From JAAYYM01 sp964483545 (lineage in GTDB: Bacteria; Bacillota; Clostridia; Lachnospirales; Lachnospiraceae): a stretch of 33,063 bases of DNA. A program made the position numbers and the translations under genes. A model generated the notes under the pieces. It made no database searches, was not told the DNA's origin, and saw nothing but the letters and a program-made list of their open reading frames with translations. Location of the stretch: assembly GCA_964483545.1 (NCBI GenBank), contig CAZACC010000012.1, positions 1 to 33,063 of the forward strand, in the 5' to 3' direction. Of this stretch, positions 7,883 through 14,364 are shown piece after piece; position 1 is the stretch's first letter; every line of letters starts with the position of its first letter.

Positions 7883-7921
7883 ATGATTAATAACAATGAT
7901 GCTTGGACATTATCAGGTTAA
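7883..7921 (+). CDS. Possible 12-codon ORF (leader or signal peptide)
   Basis: AAGGAG (7866-7871) lies 11 nt before ATG 7883, and the frame encodes MINNNDAWTLSG then TAA. It sits in very AT-rich DNA just upstream of a hairpin and near attR. It may be chance, a leader peptide, or a relic; nothing downstream on this strand fits a regulated gene. Confidence 0.2.
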   Translation: MINNNDAWTLSG

Positions 7922-7927
7922 AGTGTT

Positions 7928-7953
7928 AAAAAAGCCATCTTCTTTCAGATGCC
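7928..7953 (-). terminator. Terminator pointing into the island's right end
   Basis: On the minus strand GGCATCT (7953-7947) pairs with AGATGGC (7940-7934), one mismatch, and is followed by TTTTTT. It would stop transcription running leftwards from the relic integrase across attR. Confidence 0.6.
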
Positions 7954-8087
7954 ATCTCTATTTTGTGTTATAATATTGTTTATGCTAAGTAAATGAGTAA
8001 ATTAGTAAGATGTGTCCGTAAATATGTGTCCGTAAAGATACAGATGCCAAGAATGCCCTTTCTATCACGTTTTTTCAATTTTCGGTC

Positions 8088-8111
8088 TTCAAATCTGGTT
8101 GGCACCTCTTC
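8088..8111 (+). repeat. attR core, 24-bp direct repeat
   Basis: This is identical to 33-56, the tRNA-Cys 3' end, with no tRNA body to its left. It marks the junction between the younger island and the older relic. Confidence 0.92.
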
Positions 8112-8119
8112 TGGGAAGT

Positions 8120-8160
8120 GCTTGAAACTGCACAATTTTAGTGGTTTCAGGCATTTTTTT
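8120..8160 (+). terminator. tRNA terminator copy of the relic element
   Basis: GCTTGAAAC (8120-8128) pairs with GTTTCAGGC (8144-8152) across a 15-nt loop, followed by seven T (8154-8160). It is in the same place relative to the att core as the terminator at 65-105. A C-G pair there is T-A here and a G-T pair is A-T. Confidence 0.8.
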
Positions 8161-8442
8161 ATGCTTGTTTTGGTGGATGACTTAGTGAATGACCTATTAT
8201 TGAACAAGTCTAAATACCGCTTATTTACTGCAATTCTCTCTTTCTTAGCCATAATATCCCTGAGGTAATGTTCTGTCATTGTTTGCGTACTATGCCCTAA
8301 AAATACTGTATATCTCGCAATGGAATATCTGCATAATACATCATAGAAGCATTGTAGAATCGAATTTTGTGACTGCAACACAGAGTTATTGTTTTGGCGG
8401 ACGCCTTGACGTTTAGGGCATCAAGTGTTAAGATAAGGGTAC

Positions 8443-8474
8443 AAAAAGGTGCTACCGTAAGCAAACGGTTCACC
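8443..8474 (-). terminator. Terminator after the 42-residue ORF
   Basis: On the minus strand GGTG/CACC and CCGT/ACGG form a two-part stem with a 6-nt loop, followed by TTTTTG. It lies about 35 nt after the 42-residue ORF stop. Confidence 0.7.
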
Positions 8475-8507
8475 TCAGTTATTAGTTACTTATCAAGAAA
8501 GCAACAA

Positions 8508-8636
8508 CTACTTTGGGGAGCGGCGGTTGCTTTTTTGATGTTTTTCTTTCGTCTTTTGTCGCATATCAATTATTTTCACAATAGTTCCGATAATTGATGT
8601 AACAATGCCGACTATCTTCAAGACAATCTCGAACAT
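8508..8636 (-). CDS. Small 42-residue hydrophobic peptide, toxin- or holin-like
   Basis: The frame starts MFEIVLKIVGIVTSIIGTIV and ends with the basic tail RQKTKEKHQKSNRRSPK. That is one amphipathic or membrane helix (residues 2-24) followed by a highly charged tail, the form of type I toxins, small holins and membrane-active peptides; no family match is claimed. AAAGG precedes ATG 8636 by 9 nt. A stronger site (GGAGGTGACACT) drives an 8-codon frame MENKVKGT just upstream that ends in TAA two bases before this ATG; a single indel could have split one longer gene. Followed by a good terminator. Confidence 0.5.
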   Translation of the reverse strand: MFEIVLKIVGIVTSIIGTIVKIIDMRQKTKEKHQKSNRRSPK

Positions 8637-8717
8637 CTTTATGTACCTTTCACTTTATTTTCCATAGTGTCACCTCCAGTAATGTTGGAAGTTCTCACAA
8701 TATAAATTGTGGCGAAA

Positions 8718-8749
8718 GGCGAACCGCTTACCGTTTTGGTAGCACCGCC
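8718..8749. repeat. Hairpin upstream of the 42-residue ORF
   Basis: GGCG/CGCC and an inner TACC/GGTA stem form an inverted repeat. It shares the CGGT-n-AGCACC-like sequence with the terminator at 8443-8474, so the small ORF is framed by two related stem-loops. Confidence 0.5.
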
Positions 8750-8797
8750 TTTACTATATCATCATAAGATTATTTTGATCAATGTCGATTTATAAGC

Positions 8798-8819
8798 AAA
8801 TACGACATAAATACGACAT
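8798..8819. repeat. Tandem 11-bp repeat AAATACGACAT x2 with a nearby inverted copy
   Basis: Two exact head-to-tail copies (8798-8808, 8809-8819) are preceded at about 8782 by ATGTCGATTT, nearly the inverse of the unit. The arrangement resembles an operator or iteron set. Confidence 0.55.
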
Positions 8820-8829
8820 ATCTCCTTGT

Positions 8830-9359
8830 GAGTCAAGAAGAATTTTGTAGCCGACACCGTAGGTGGAGAAGTGGTTGGTGTTAAAGCGCAGAACCTTGTT
8901 TACGCTATCATAGACAGAGTTGATTAACTACTGTACTTTGCCGTTTACGTCTACATAGGCCGCCTGCACGTTATCGGCGTTCTCGCCTGCGCCGAGGGTA
9001 TAAGGGATTGCCACCGATACGCTGCCCTTGAGCTTTCTGTTACTCATGCGGGTAGCGGTGATGTTCACATCCGCGCCCGCTTGTTTGTTGATTTCCTTTA
9101 CTGCCGCCAAATTCATGCTGACAGGAACAATACCGTTTGAAAAATCTTTTGGTGTGTATAGTTTTTCTGGCCAGCTTTCCCAATAGTCCGCTGTGAGGTA
9201 AATTGTATTCTTAAAATCATACTTGGTAAGGTCATAGGAGCCGTGTGTAGCAGGAAGATCAATCCAATCAGGCTGAGGAGCGAAAGAAAAACTCACCCAA
9301 ACAACCAGCACAGCAAGGAAAAATAAGACTATGTAAAGAAGGTTTTTACGCATGGGCAT
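8830..9359 (-). pseudogene. Chimeric pseudogene: sensor-like N-terminus joined to a surface-protein tail
   Basis: From ATG 9359 the frame gives a membrane anchor (NLLYIVLFFLAVLVVWVSF) and a WESWPEKLYTPKDF-like segment that recalls extracellular sensor domains (7TMR-DISM-like) of clostridial kinases. After about residue 75 the protein changes character: SVSVAIPYTLGAGENADNV and YVDVNGKVQ are typical of the repeat preceding SLH or cell-wall domains. A TAG at 8928-8930 interrupts, and the same frame continues with FNTNHFSTYGVGYK, the expected continuation. So an internal deletion fused two genes and a stop then broke the fusion. The family hints are by recognition only. Confidence 0.6.
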
Positions 9360-9474
9360 TACTCGCCTGCTTTTTCACAGAACTGAGAATACGTCCATCC
9401 ACCAAATGATAAGTAATCGCACGTCTGGAAATGCCCCATAGTTCTATGGCTTCACTGACTGTCATATATTCCAT
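9346..9474 (-). CDS. Short HTH (excisionase/MerR-like) protein, probably truncated
   Basis: The 42-residue frame MEYMTVSEAIELWGISRRAI... is a winged-helix/HTH start of the kind found in small mobile-element DNA-binding proteins, which usually continue with a GRIPGAVKKG-like wing to about 60-70 residues. Here it stops after VKKQASNAHA. AAGGTG precedes ATG 9474. Its end overlaps the start of the next frame (ATG 9359), so the two may have been co-translated. Either a truncated relic or a minimal regulator. Confidence 0.5.
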   Translation of the reverse strand: MEYMTVSEAIELWGISRRAITYHLVDGRILSSVKKQASNAHA

Positions 9475-9549
9475 AACTCCACCTTCTTTTACAAGATTTG
9501 TATAAGTTTATTATATTACCAGTATTGGAAGAATATAAGTTCTTGTTGT

Positions 9550-9577
9550 CCCTTTGATATATGCCCTTTGATATATG
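9550..9577. repeat. Perfect 14-bp tandem repeat CCCTTTGATATATG x2
   Basis: Two exact copies are adjacent (9550-9563, 9564-9577) in the gap between the relic element and the AraC gene. Function not evident; could be an operator or a replication-slippage duplication. Confidence 0.55.
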
Positions 9578-9693
9578 CTTATGTGTGTGAACTTGCTAGA
9601 GAGATTACTCGGCAGATGCAGGAAATCATAGAAATACTAAGTGCCGTATAGGCATTAAAGAAAGATGGAAAAGGGACTCCATACTTATGAATC

Positions 9694-9718
9694 AAAAAAA
9701 CTCAGAAAAGCATTCTGA
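9694..9718 (-). terminator. Terminator overlapping the AraC stop codon
   Basis: On the minus strand TCAGAA (9718-9713) pairs with TTCTGA (9707-9702), followed by G and seven T. The TGA of the stem is the AraC stop codon. Confidence 0.75.
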
Positions 9719-10589
9719 ATTCAGAAGGAGCAGATCCTTTAATTTCGCGAAAGCTTTTTGTAAAGTAACTCATATCCTGAAATCCGCATTGTTCGGCAAT
9801 GTCGTTGATTGGTCTGTCAGTACTGATTAATAATTCAGCGGCAGTTTGAATGCGAAGCTGTCTGATGTATTTAATTGGCGAGATACCGACACTGTCATGA
9901 AAACAGCGTAGACACTCACTTTCACTGATCATGGCACTATTTGCGATATCTTTCACCCTTATTTCGTTTGCATAGTTTTCAGAGATATATGTTAACATCA
10001 CCTTCGTGCGACGTTCTGTTCGTAGGGCTTTTTCTGAAAAGTCATTTGATTGTTTTGACATATACCTGATGATTAATAACAAAATACTGGATATACGATT
10101 TCTGATGTTGAATTCAAAACCGAATTCCTCGTTAGTTGCTGAAAGCCAGGCACTACTAAACAGATTCAGAATTTCCTTATGCCATTCTTCATTCCCTGTT
10201 ATAGTAATATAAGGTAATTCATTGTTATCAACAAGAGGTTGAATATAGTTCTGATAGAAGACACTATCATGTGATCCCAGAAGCTCTGATTTAAAAACCA
10301 TGGAATGAATCGTACAAGTATCCTCATTCTCACACCAGAAGGAGTGCAGTATTTCCTTGTTAATAAAGTAAGCTTTTCCCTCATGAATAATCTTTTTGTC
10401 TGAATTTACCCCAAGATGAACGGTTCCCTTTTCCACATAACCTAATTCCAGATGTTCATGCCAATGCCATGGCACATCATCTGTCGGAAGATAGTCATAG
10501 TAAAGACCAATTGGAAAGGAAGGAGAACCATGCACCTTCATCTCTTTCTGTATATTGTTAATGCTTACGTTGCATCTTGTAATAGCCAT
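9702..10589 (-). CDS. AraC family transcriptional regulator
   Basis: This 295-residue protein has an N-terminal cupin sensor domain (about 20-110; 'WHWHEHLELGYVEKG' is the cupin metal- or ligand-pocket motif) and a C-terminal double HTH (about 195-293; VKDIANSAMISESECLRCF and INDIAEQCGFQDMSYFTKSF). ATG 10589 is chosen because GGAGG lies 8 nt before it, rather than the in-frame ATG 10604 that overlaps that site. It probably senses a sugar and activates nearby carbohydrate genes; the DUF4434 gene upstream reads in the same direction. A direct repeat across its promoter suggests autoregulation. Confidence 0.93.
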   Translation of the reverse strand: MAITRCNVSINNIQKEMKVHGSPSFPIGLYYDYLPTDDVPWHWHEHLELGYVEKGTVHLGVNSDKKIIHEGKAYFINKEILHSFWCENEDTCTIHSMVFKSELLGSHDSVFYQNYIQPLVDNNELPYITITGNEEWHKEILNLFSSAWLSATNEEFGFEFNIRNRISSILLLIIRYMSKQSNDFSEKALRTERRTKVMLTYISENYANEIRVKDIANSAMISESECLRCFHDSVGISPIKYIRQLRIQTAAELLISTDRPINDIAEQCGFQDMSYFTKSFREIKGSAPSEFRMLF

Positions 10590-10670
10590 AATAGAAACCT
10601 CCATTCTTGAAGGAAATGTCTTATGAATTTGAGGTATATCTTATAACATACCATACAATCTGACGGTATA

Positions 10671-10714
10671 ATTATAATATAGATAGATAACAATGTAAAT
10701 GATAACAATGTAAA
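10671..10714 (-). promoter_or_regulatory. AraC promoter with tandem 14-bp operator-like repeat
   Basis: TTTACA (10699-10694) and TATAAT (10676-10671) have a 17-bp spacer on the minus strand. GATAACAATGTAAA occurs twice (10686-10699, 10701-10714), 15 bp apart, covering and preceding the -35. This is typical of AraC-family half-site pairs. Confidence 0.65.
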
Positions 10715-10861
10715 CCCATTTTTGAACCGTTTCAGACTTTGATCCAGACTTGACATTAGGTACTTCATAGTATTGTAATGTTGTTCGTTTGCTATATACA
10801 TGTTTTTCCTCCTTTTGGAGATTTTCTGAACAGAGTACAGAACTCAGTATGAATAAAAGAA
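10715..10861 (-). other. Orphan ribosome binding site and possible permease N-terminal remnant
   Basis: After the DUF4434 stop the minus strand has AAAGGAGG and an ATG at 10801. One frame from there gives a 78-residue hydrophobic frame running into the AraC start. Another frame, without a start, reads KSGSKSETVQKWVYIVIIY, which resembles the N-terminus of sugar ABC permeases. Probably a deleted transporter gene start; no intact gene. Confidence 0.3.
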
Positions 10862-12415
10862 TCAAAAAGAAATAGGCATATATACGTTACAATGTATTTC
10901 ATATTCCCTGTGGTGAAGCTGGTAGTATTCCTCACTACAGGGATATTTAATTTCTCTTATGGTCAACAGTGAAGAAGAAACAGCAACAAAGGCTTCTTTT
11001 CCCTGATTGCCGGCACAGTCATATAGGGTGATTCCATAGATAGCAGATCCTCCATCTAGAGAAAAGTTTTCATCATAGAAAGAATCAGGAGCCTTGATGC
11101 CGGGCTTTAGTGCTGTCGGGTGTTTTTCAAATCGGGTGGCAATACGGAAAGTAAAAGGTTTATGATTTTTTGTGATTTCCATTCTGGCGACCCCATAGTT
11201 GTCTGAAATTGGATCGCAGGTAAGTTGCAGAACAGGTTTTCCGTCAACGAGTATGACATTTCCCACAATATGGCTGACAGGTTTTGGAGGAATCCGATCA
11301 AGCATACCTGTTTTGAGGTAGTCCAGATATGTGCGGTAGAATCCATTTCCACAATTACTTTGTCCGATATAATTTGTGTAACTGATGGTAATAATCTGAT
11401 CAACGTATGGAGCTACGATATCGGTCTGTTGGATGAGTCGATTGATGAATACAGACTGTCCTGTTTCATAGGGAACATCCATAGTCTCCATTGGAAATAA
11501 AAAGGTTTCACAATTACTCCAGAGCATAATGGGCTTTCCTGCAGCATCAACAGCATTACGATAGGCTTCTATAACAAGTCCCAGCTGTGTGATAGTAACT
11601 CCATTTGCACCGACACTGTCTTGAGGCGATAAAATATCACCTTCACGAAAGTTTGTATTTTGAATTAGCTTTGTCCAGAAACGTTCAATTGTTCTAACAT
11701 CATGTGTATTCCATGTATCACTTGGTTTTAGATTTACATATGGAGATAACAAAAGCTTCAGATCGGGATTTAACTGATTGATTTTATCAATAGTGAGATT
11801 GAGTGCTTTTGCAAGTGATTCAACTCCTAAATCCATCAGTTCCTCCTGCTCAAATTCAACTGAGTTTGAAACTTCGGGAACAAAATAAAAGCCATAGAAA
11901 CTATTTGGGTATTGGTCTGCATAGAGGTCATAGAGCTCCTGCATATATCGAAGTGTATCATAAACAAGCTGTTCAAAAGTTTCTTGTCCCTTTACTATGA
12001 CATTGCCATCTGCGTCGTATTCATTGTACCGGCAAAGATTAATGCTATCAAAATCTTCATAGCCACCACAGGCAACAAAGCATTTAATCCCAGCCGATTC
12101 ACATTTCTGCAGAATGGTTTCTACAGAATTATAGTAGTAAATATCAGAGTACTGTGATGGATAAAAAGTCTGCCATGTGCCGTCTGTACTTCTAAAAGCA
12201 CTTTCACCAATCACTACATATTCGATTCCCATTATATCCCATTCTGCCAGTTCATTATCCCACTGTTCTTCAGAAAAATCTACAGCCAGATGTGCTGGAA
12301 AAAAAGTTCCGTCAATAGGAGAAAGACCCTCGGCGGAAATTATTTTGGGGTAAAAGAACATGAAAATCAATACATAGATAGGTGAGAGAAGAAGCTTATG
12401 AAAAAAATTATGCAT
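10862..12415 (-). CDS. Secreted DUF4434-type TIM-barrel (glycoside hydrolase-like) protein
   Basis: This 517-residue protein has a signal peptide (residues 1-28, ending ISA-EG). The barrel (about 32-370) opens GTFFPAHLAVDFSEEQWDNE and has the strand pattern of DUF4434 proteins, e.g. YVVIGES, KCFVACGG, YGFYFVPEVSNS and LLLSPYV. Acidic residues in FVPEVS and LWSNCETF are candidate catalytic positions. A C-terminal Ig-like domain (about 380-490; ISDNYGVARMEITKN) follows. It starts 10 bp after the pseudouridine synthase stop, so the two are probably co-transcribed. Likely acts outside the membrane on a glycan; the substrate cannot be read from the sequence. Confidence 0.75.
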   Translation of the reverse strand: MHNFFHKLLLSPIYVLIFMFFYPKIISAEGLSPIDGTFFPAHLAVDFSEEQWDNELAEWDIMGIEYVVIGESAFRSTDGTWQTFYPSQYSDIYYYNSVETILQKCESAGIKCFVACGGYEDFDSINLCRYNEYDADGNVIVKGQETFEQLVYDTLRYMQELYDLYADQYPNSFYGFYFVPEVSNSVEFEQEELMDLGVESLAKALNLTIDKINQLNPDLKLLLSPYVNLKPSDTWNTHDVRTIERFWTKLIQNTNFREGDILSPQDSVGANGVTITQLGLVIEAYRNAVDAAGKPIMLWSNCETFLFPMETMDVPYETGQSVFINRLIQQTDIVAPYVDQIITISYTNYIGQSNCGNGFYRTYLDYLKTGMLDRIPPKPVSHIVGNVILVDGKPVLQLTCDPISDNYGVARMEITKNHKPFTFRIATRFEKHPTALKPGIKAPDSFYDENFSLDGGSAIYGITLYDCAGNQGKEAFVAVSSSLLTIREIKYPCSEEYYQLHHREYEIHCNVYMPISF

Positions 12416-12425
12416 ATAAATATCC

Positions 12426-13160
12426 TTATAAGAGGTCAGCGAGTTCCGAATCTGTTAAACGACGGTATTCTCCTGGTTGTAATGTCGGATCTAGCTGCAG
12501 GTTTCCCATAGACAGACGTTTCAAATAGGTTACTTTCTTACTGGTAGCTTCAAACATACGTTTTACCTGATGAAACTTACCCTCATAAATGGTTAGCTCG
12601 ATTTCAGAAGTTTTTGCCAAGAGATCAGTACTCAAAATAGATAATATAGCAGGCAGTGTTGTAAAGCCTTGTTCTAGCAAAATACCAGATTTAAATAATA
12701 ATATATCCTCGTCAGTGACGATACCATCTATTTTAGCATAATAGATTTTTGCAACATGCTTATTGGGAGACAGCAGACGATGGGCCAAATCGCCGTCATT
12801 TGTAATCAACAGCAACCCTTCTGTATCCTTATCCAGACGACCTACAGGAAATAAATCTTTTACACAGGCATCTGTAATCAGATCCAGAACAGTCTTCTGC
12901 TTCCGATCCTCTGTTGCTGACAGAACACCAGCAGGCTTATGCAGCATGATATATTCATAGGCAGTATAATAGACATGCTCACCTCTGTAGAAAACAATAT
13001 CTATATCAGGTGATACTTTTTGTGCTGGATTCTTAACAGGAGTCTGATTCACAGTAACCAGTCCTTTTTTAAGATAGCTCTTTACTTCATTGCGAGTGCC
13101 AATTCCCATATCCGCCAAAAATTTATCAATACGGATGGTACAATGTTTCAGCTCCATCAT
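12426..13160 (-). CDS. rsuA: 16S rRNA pseudouridine synthase, RsuA/RluB family
   Basis: An S4 RNA-binding domain (about 5-60; RIDKFLADMGIGTRNEVKSY) is followed by the PSI catalytic domain with GRLDKDTEGLLLITNDG holding the catalytic Asp. The length (244 residues from ATG 13160) fits the RsuA subfamily that modifies U516 of 16S rRNA. AAAGGA lies 5 nt before ATG 13160 and 8 nt before a second ATG; an in-frame ATG at 13208 has no such site. The symbol is by family; the exact target uridine is inferred. Confidence 0.88.
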   Translation of the reverse strand: MMELKHCTIRIDKFLADMGIGTRNEVKSYLKKGLVTVNQTPVKNPAQKVSPDIDIVFYRGEHVYYTAYEYIMLHKPAGVLSATEDRKQKTVLDLITDACVKDLFPVGRLDKDTEGLLLITNDGDLAHRLLSPNKHVAKIYYAKIDGIVTDEDILLFKSGILLEQGFTTLPAILSILSTDLLAKTSEIELTIYEGKFHQVKRMFEATSKKVTYLKRLSMGNLQLDPTLQPGEYRRLTDSELADLL

Positions 13161-13216
13161 AACAGTCCTTTCTGATTTTCTGCTTTTATCGTAACACGTC
13201 TGGTTCATTTTCTCAA

Positions 13217-13243
13217 TTATTGATTAGAGGTTATTGATTAGAG
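13217..13243 (+). repeat. Tandem 13-bp repeat TTATTGATTAGAG upstream of the second AraC gene
   Basis: Two exact copies (13217-13229, 13231-13243), 14 bp apart, lie 75-100 bp upstream of the AraC start at 13319 and between divergent genes. Candidate regulator binding sites. Confidence 0.55.
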
Positions 13244-13318
13244 TTGGGATTATGTATTTTACTCCATATAGAAGTATGATAGAATAATAAAGCAGTCATA
13301 CATCTATGGAGAGAGATC

Positions 13319-14251
13319 ATGGCAAAGAAGAAGCAGCAGGAGATGGAGTTTCGTTATTATGAGATTCCGCAAAGTGAACCATTACTAGCACTGACAGGGC
13401 AGAAATGGATTCAGTGTTATGGGAAGGGTATTAAAAAACTTCATTTTCATAACCTGATGGAAATAGGATTTTGTCATTTCGGAAGTGGCGAATTAATTAT
13501 TGAGGATGATAAATGGCGATTTGAAGGTGATATGTTCTCTATCATTCCAAAAAATTTGCCGCACACGACGAACAGTGATGAAAATGTTTTTGGCTTTTGG
13601 GAGTATCTGTTCTTAGATGCAGATAGTATGATTCAGAGCTGTTATCATGATGACCCTCTTTTTACCAAGGAATTCATCGATCAGGTAAATCGTAAAGGTT
13701 TTTTCATGCACACAGATGAGAACTCTGAGGTTGCCAAGATCATACAGTCTATTTTCAAGGAAATGGAAGAGAAACATGAATTTTATGTAGACAGTGTAGA
13801 AGGGCTGCTGAAGACACTGATGATACAGATCTTTCGTATGAATTCATCTGATGTACACGGGGTCAAGACTGTATCCTCAAAGGGTGCGATGATTGCTCGG
13901 GCTTTAGATTACATTAGTAAACGCTACATGGAGGAATTAAAGGTCGGCCTGCTGGCTGAGGTGTGTCATATTAGTGAAACACATTTCAGGAGAGTGTTCA
14001 AAGAAAGCATGAATATGTCAGTGGTGGAATATATCAATCTAGTTCGTATTCAGGCTGCCTGTGACCTGTTAAAAAAGACAAACGGGTCCATGGAGGATAT
14101 TGCACAGACAGTTGGATTTGAAACGACATTGACCTTTAACAGAAACTTTAAGAGGATCGTGGGCATTTCTCCGTATCAGTGGAAGATACATCCAGATAAC
14201 TATGAAGGAAAGCTGTTAAATTATAAGATTTCGGCTTTAAAAGGTTGGTAG
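13319..14251 (+). CDS. AraC family regulator of the beta-galactoside operon
   Basis: This 310-residue protein has an N-terminal cupin domain (about 20-110; HFHNLMEIGFCHFGSGEL) and a C-terminal double HTH (about 190-290; KVGLLAEVCHISETHFRRVF and EDIAQTVGFETTLTFNRNF). GGAGAGAGATC precedes ATG 13319. It lies immediately upstream of the sugar ABC transporter and lacZ, in the same direction, but is separated by a terminator and a promoter, so it is likely the operon's activator rather than a member of it. Confidence 0.93.
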   Translation: MAKKKQQEMEFRYYEIPQSEPLLALTGQKWIQCYGKGIKKLHFHNLMEIGFCHFGSGELIIEDDKWRFEGDMFSIIPKNLPHTTNSDENVFGFWEYLFLDADSMIQSCYHDDPLFTKEFIDQVNRKGFFMHTDENSEVAKIIQSIFKEMEEKHEFYVDSVEGLLKTLMIQIFRMNSSDVHGVKTVSSKGAMIARALDYISKRYMEELKVGLLAEVCHISETHFRRVFKESMNMSVVEYINLVRIQAACDLLKKTNGSMEDIAQTVGFETTLTFNRNFKRIVGISPYQWKIHPDNYEGKLLNYKISALKGW

Positions 14252-14285
14252 AATTAGTAATAATCACTCAATCGTATAAGGTAAT

Positions 14286-14323
14286 GTGCAATTTTAATTA
14301 ATGGTTGAAATTGCACGTTTTTT
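14286..14323 (+). terminator. Rho-independent terminator after the AraC gene
   Basis: GTGCAATTT (14286-14294) pairs with AAATTGCAC (14308-14316), followed by GTTTTTT. Confidence 0.88.
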
Positions 14324-14355
14324 AATTGAATATGAAAACAAAGACACTGAGTGTA

Positions 14356-14364
14356 TGCTATAAT
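14356..14364 (+). promoter_or_regulatory. Extended -10 promoter of the sugar-transport operon
   Basis: TG-C-TATAAT (14356-14364) lacks a good -35, which fits a promoter needing an activator such as the adjacent AraC protein. The leader to ATG 14524 would be about 150 nt. Confidence 0.6.

Larger units (their letters stand above)
33..8111. mobile_element. Integrase-bearing genomic island in tRNA-Cys (about 8.05 kb)
   Basis: The island runs from attL in the tRNA 3' end to a perfect 24-bp direct repeat at 8088-8111. The integrase gene abuts attL and reads towards the tRNA, the usual layout for tRNA-targeting islands. Contents: two tyrosine recombinases, a C1-peptidase-like surface protein, a small HTH regulator, 102- and 58-residue unknown proteins, a decayed copy of the surface-protein gene, and about 700 bp of unexplained DNA. 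No conjugation, replication or virion genes are seen, so it would be an integrative element mobilised by others, or one reduced by deletion. Boundaries are seen directly; mobility is inferred. Confidence 0.85.
7980..8388 (-). pseudogene. Integrase 3' remnant of an older element in the same tRNA
   Basis: Two frames together give the catalytic end of an integrase related to the one at 34-1347: SHKIRFYNASMMYYADIPLRDIQYF, cut here to its motifs (His-x-x-Arg), then after a shift FLGHSTQTMTEHYLRDI (His and nucleophile Tyr). The shift lies at the run of five A at 8299-8303, where one base is missing relative to the intact codon series. Similarity begins abruptly near 8388, so the 5' three quarters are deleted. 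The frame then reads through attR into the younger island and stops at 7980. Confidence 0.85.
8112..9600. mobile_element. Relic of an older tRNA-Cys element (right limit uncertain)
   Basis: To the right of attR lie an integrase 3' fragment, a small hydrophobic ORF, tandem repeats, a short HTH protein and a chimeric pseudogene. Such wreckage is expected from an earlier insertion. No third copy of the 24-bp repeat was found further right, so the original right end is lost or diverged. The intact host gene order resumes with the AraC gene that ends at 9702. Confidence 0.5.

Noticed and set aside
33..8111. Island as an ICE or prophage
   Set aside because: No relaxase, VirD4/VirB4-like ATPase, replication protein, terminase, portal or capsid gene was found in any frame.
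8394..8597. 67-residue plus-strand frame with a hydrophobic part
   Set aside because: It crosses a clear minus-strand terminator hairpin and lies opposite the better supported 42-residue ORF; no ribosome site.
8782..9577. CRISPR array
   Set aside because: The short tandem repeats are adjacent without spacers, only two units each, and no cas gene is present.
10565..10801. 78-residue frame with a good ribosome site
   Set aside because: It runs through the AraC promoter and start region, and its later part is low-complexity; kept only as a possible remnant site.
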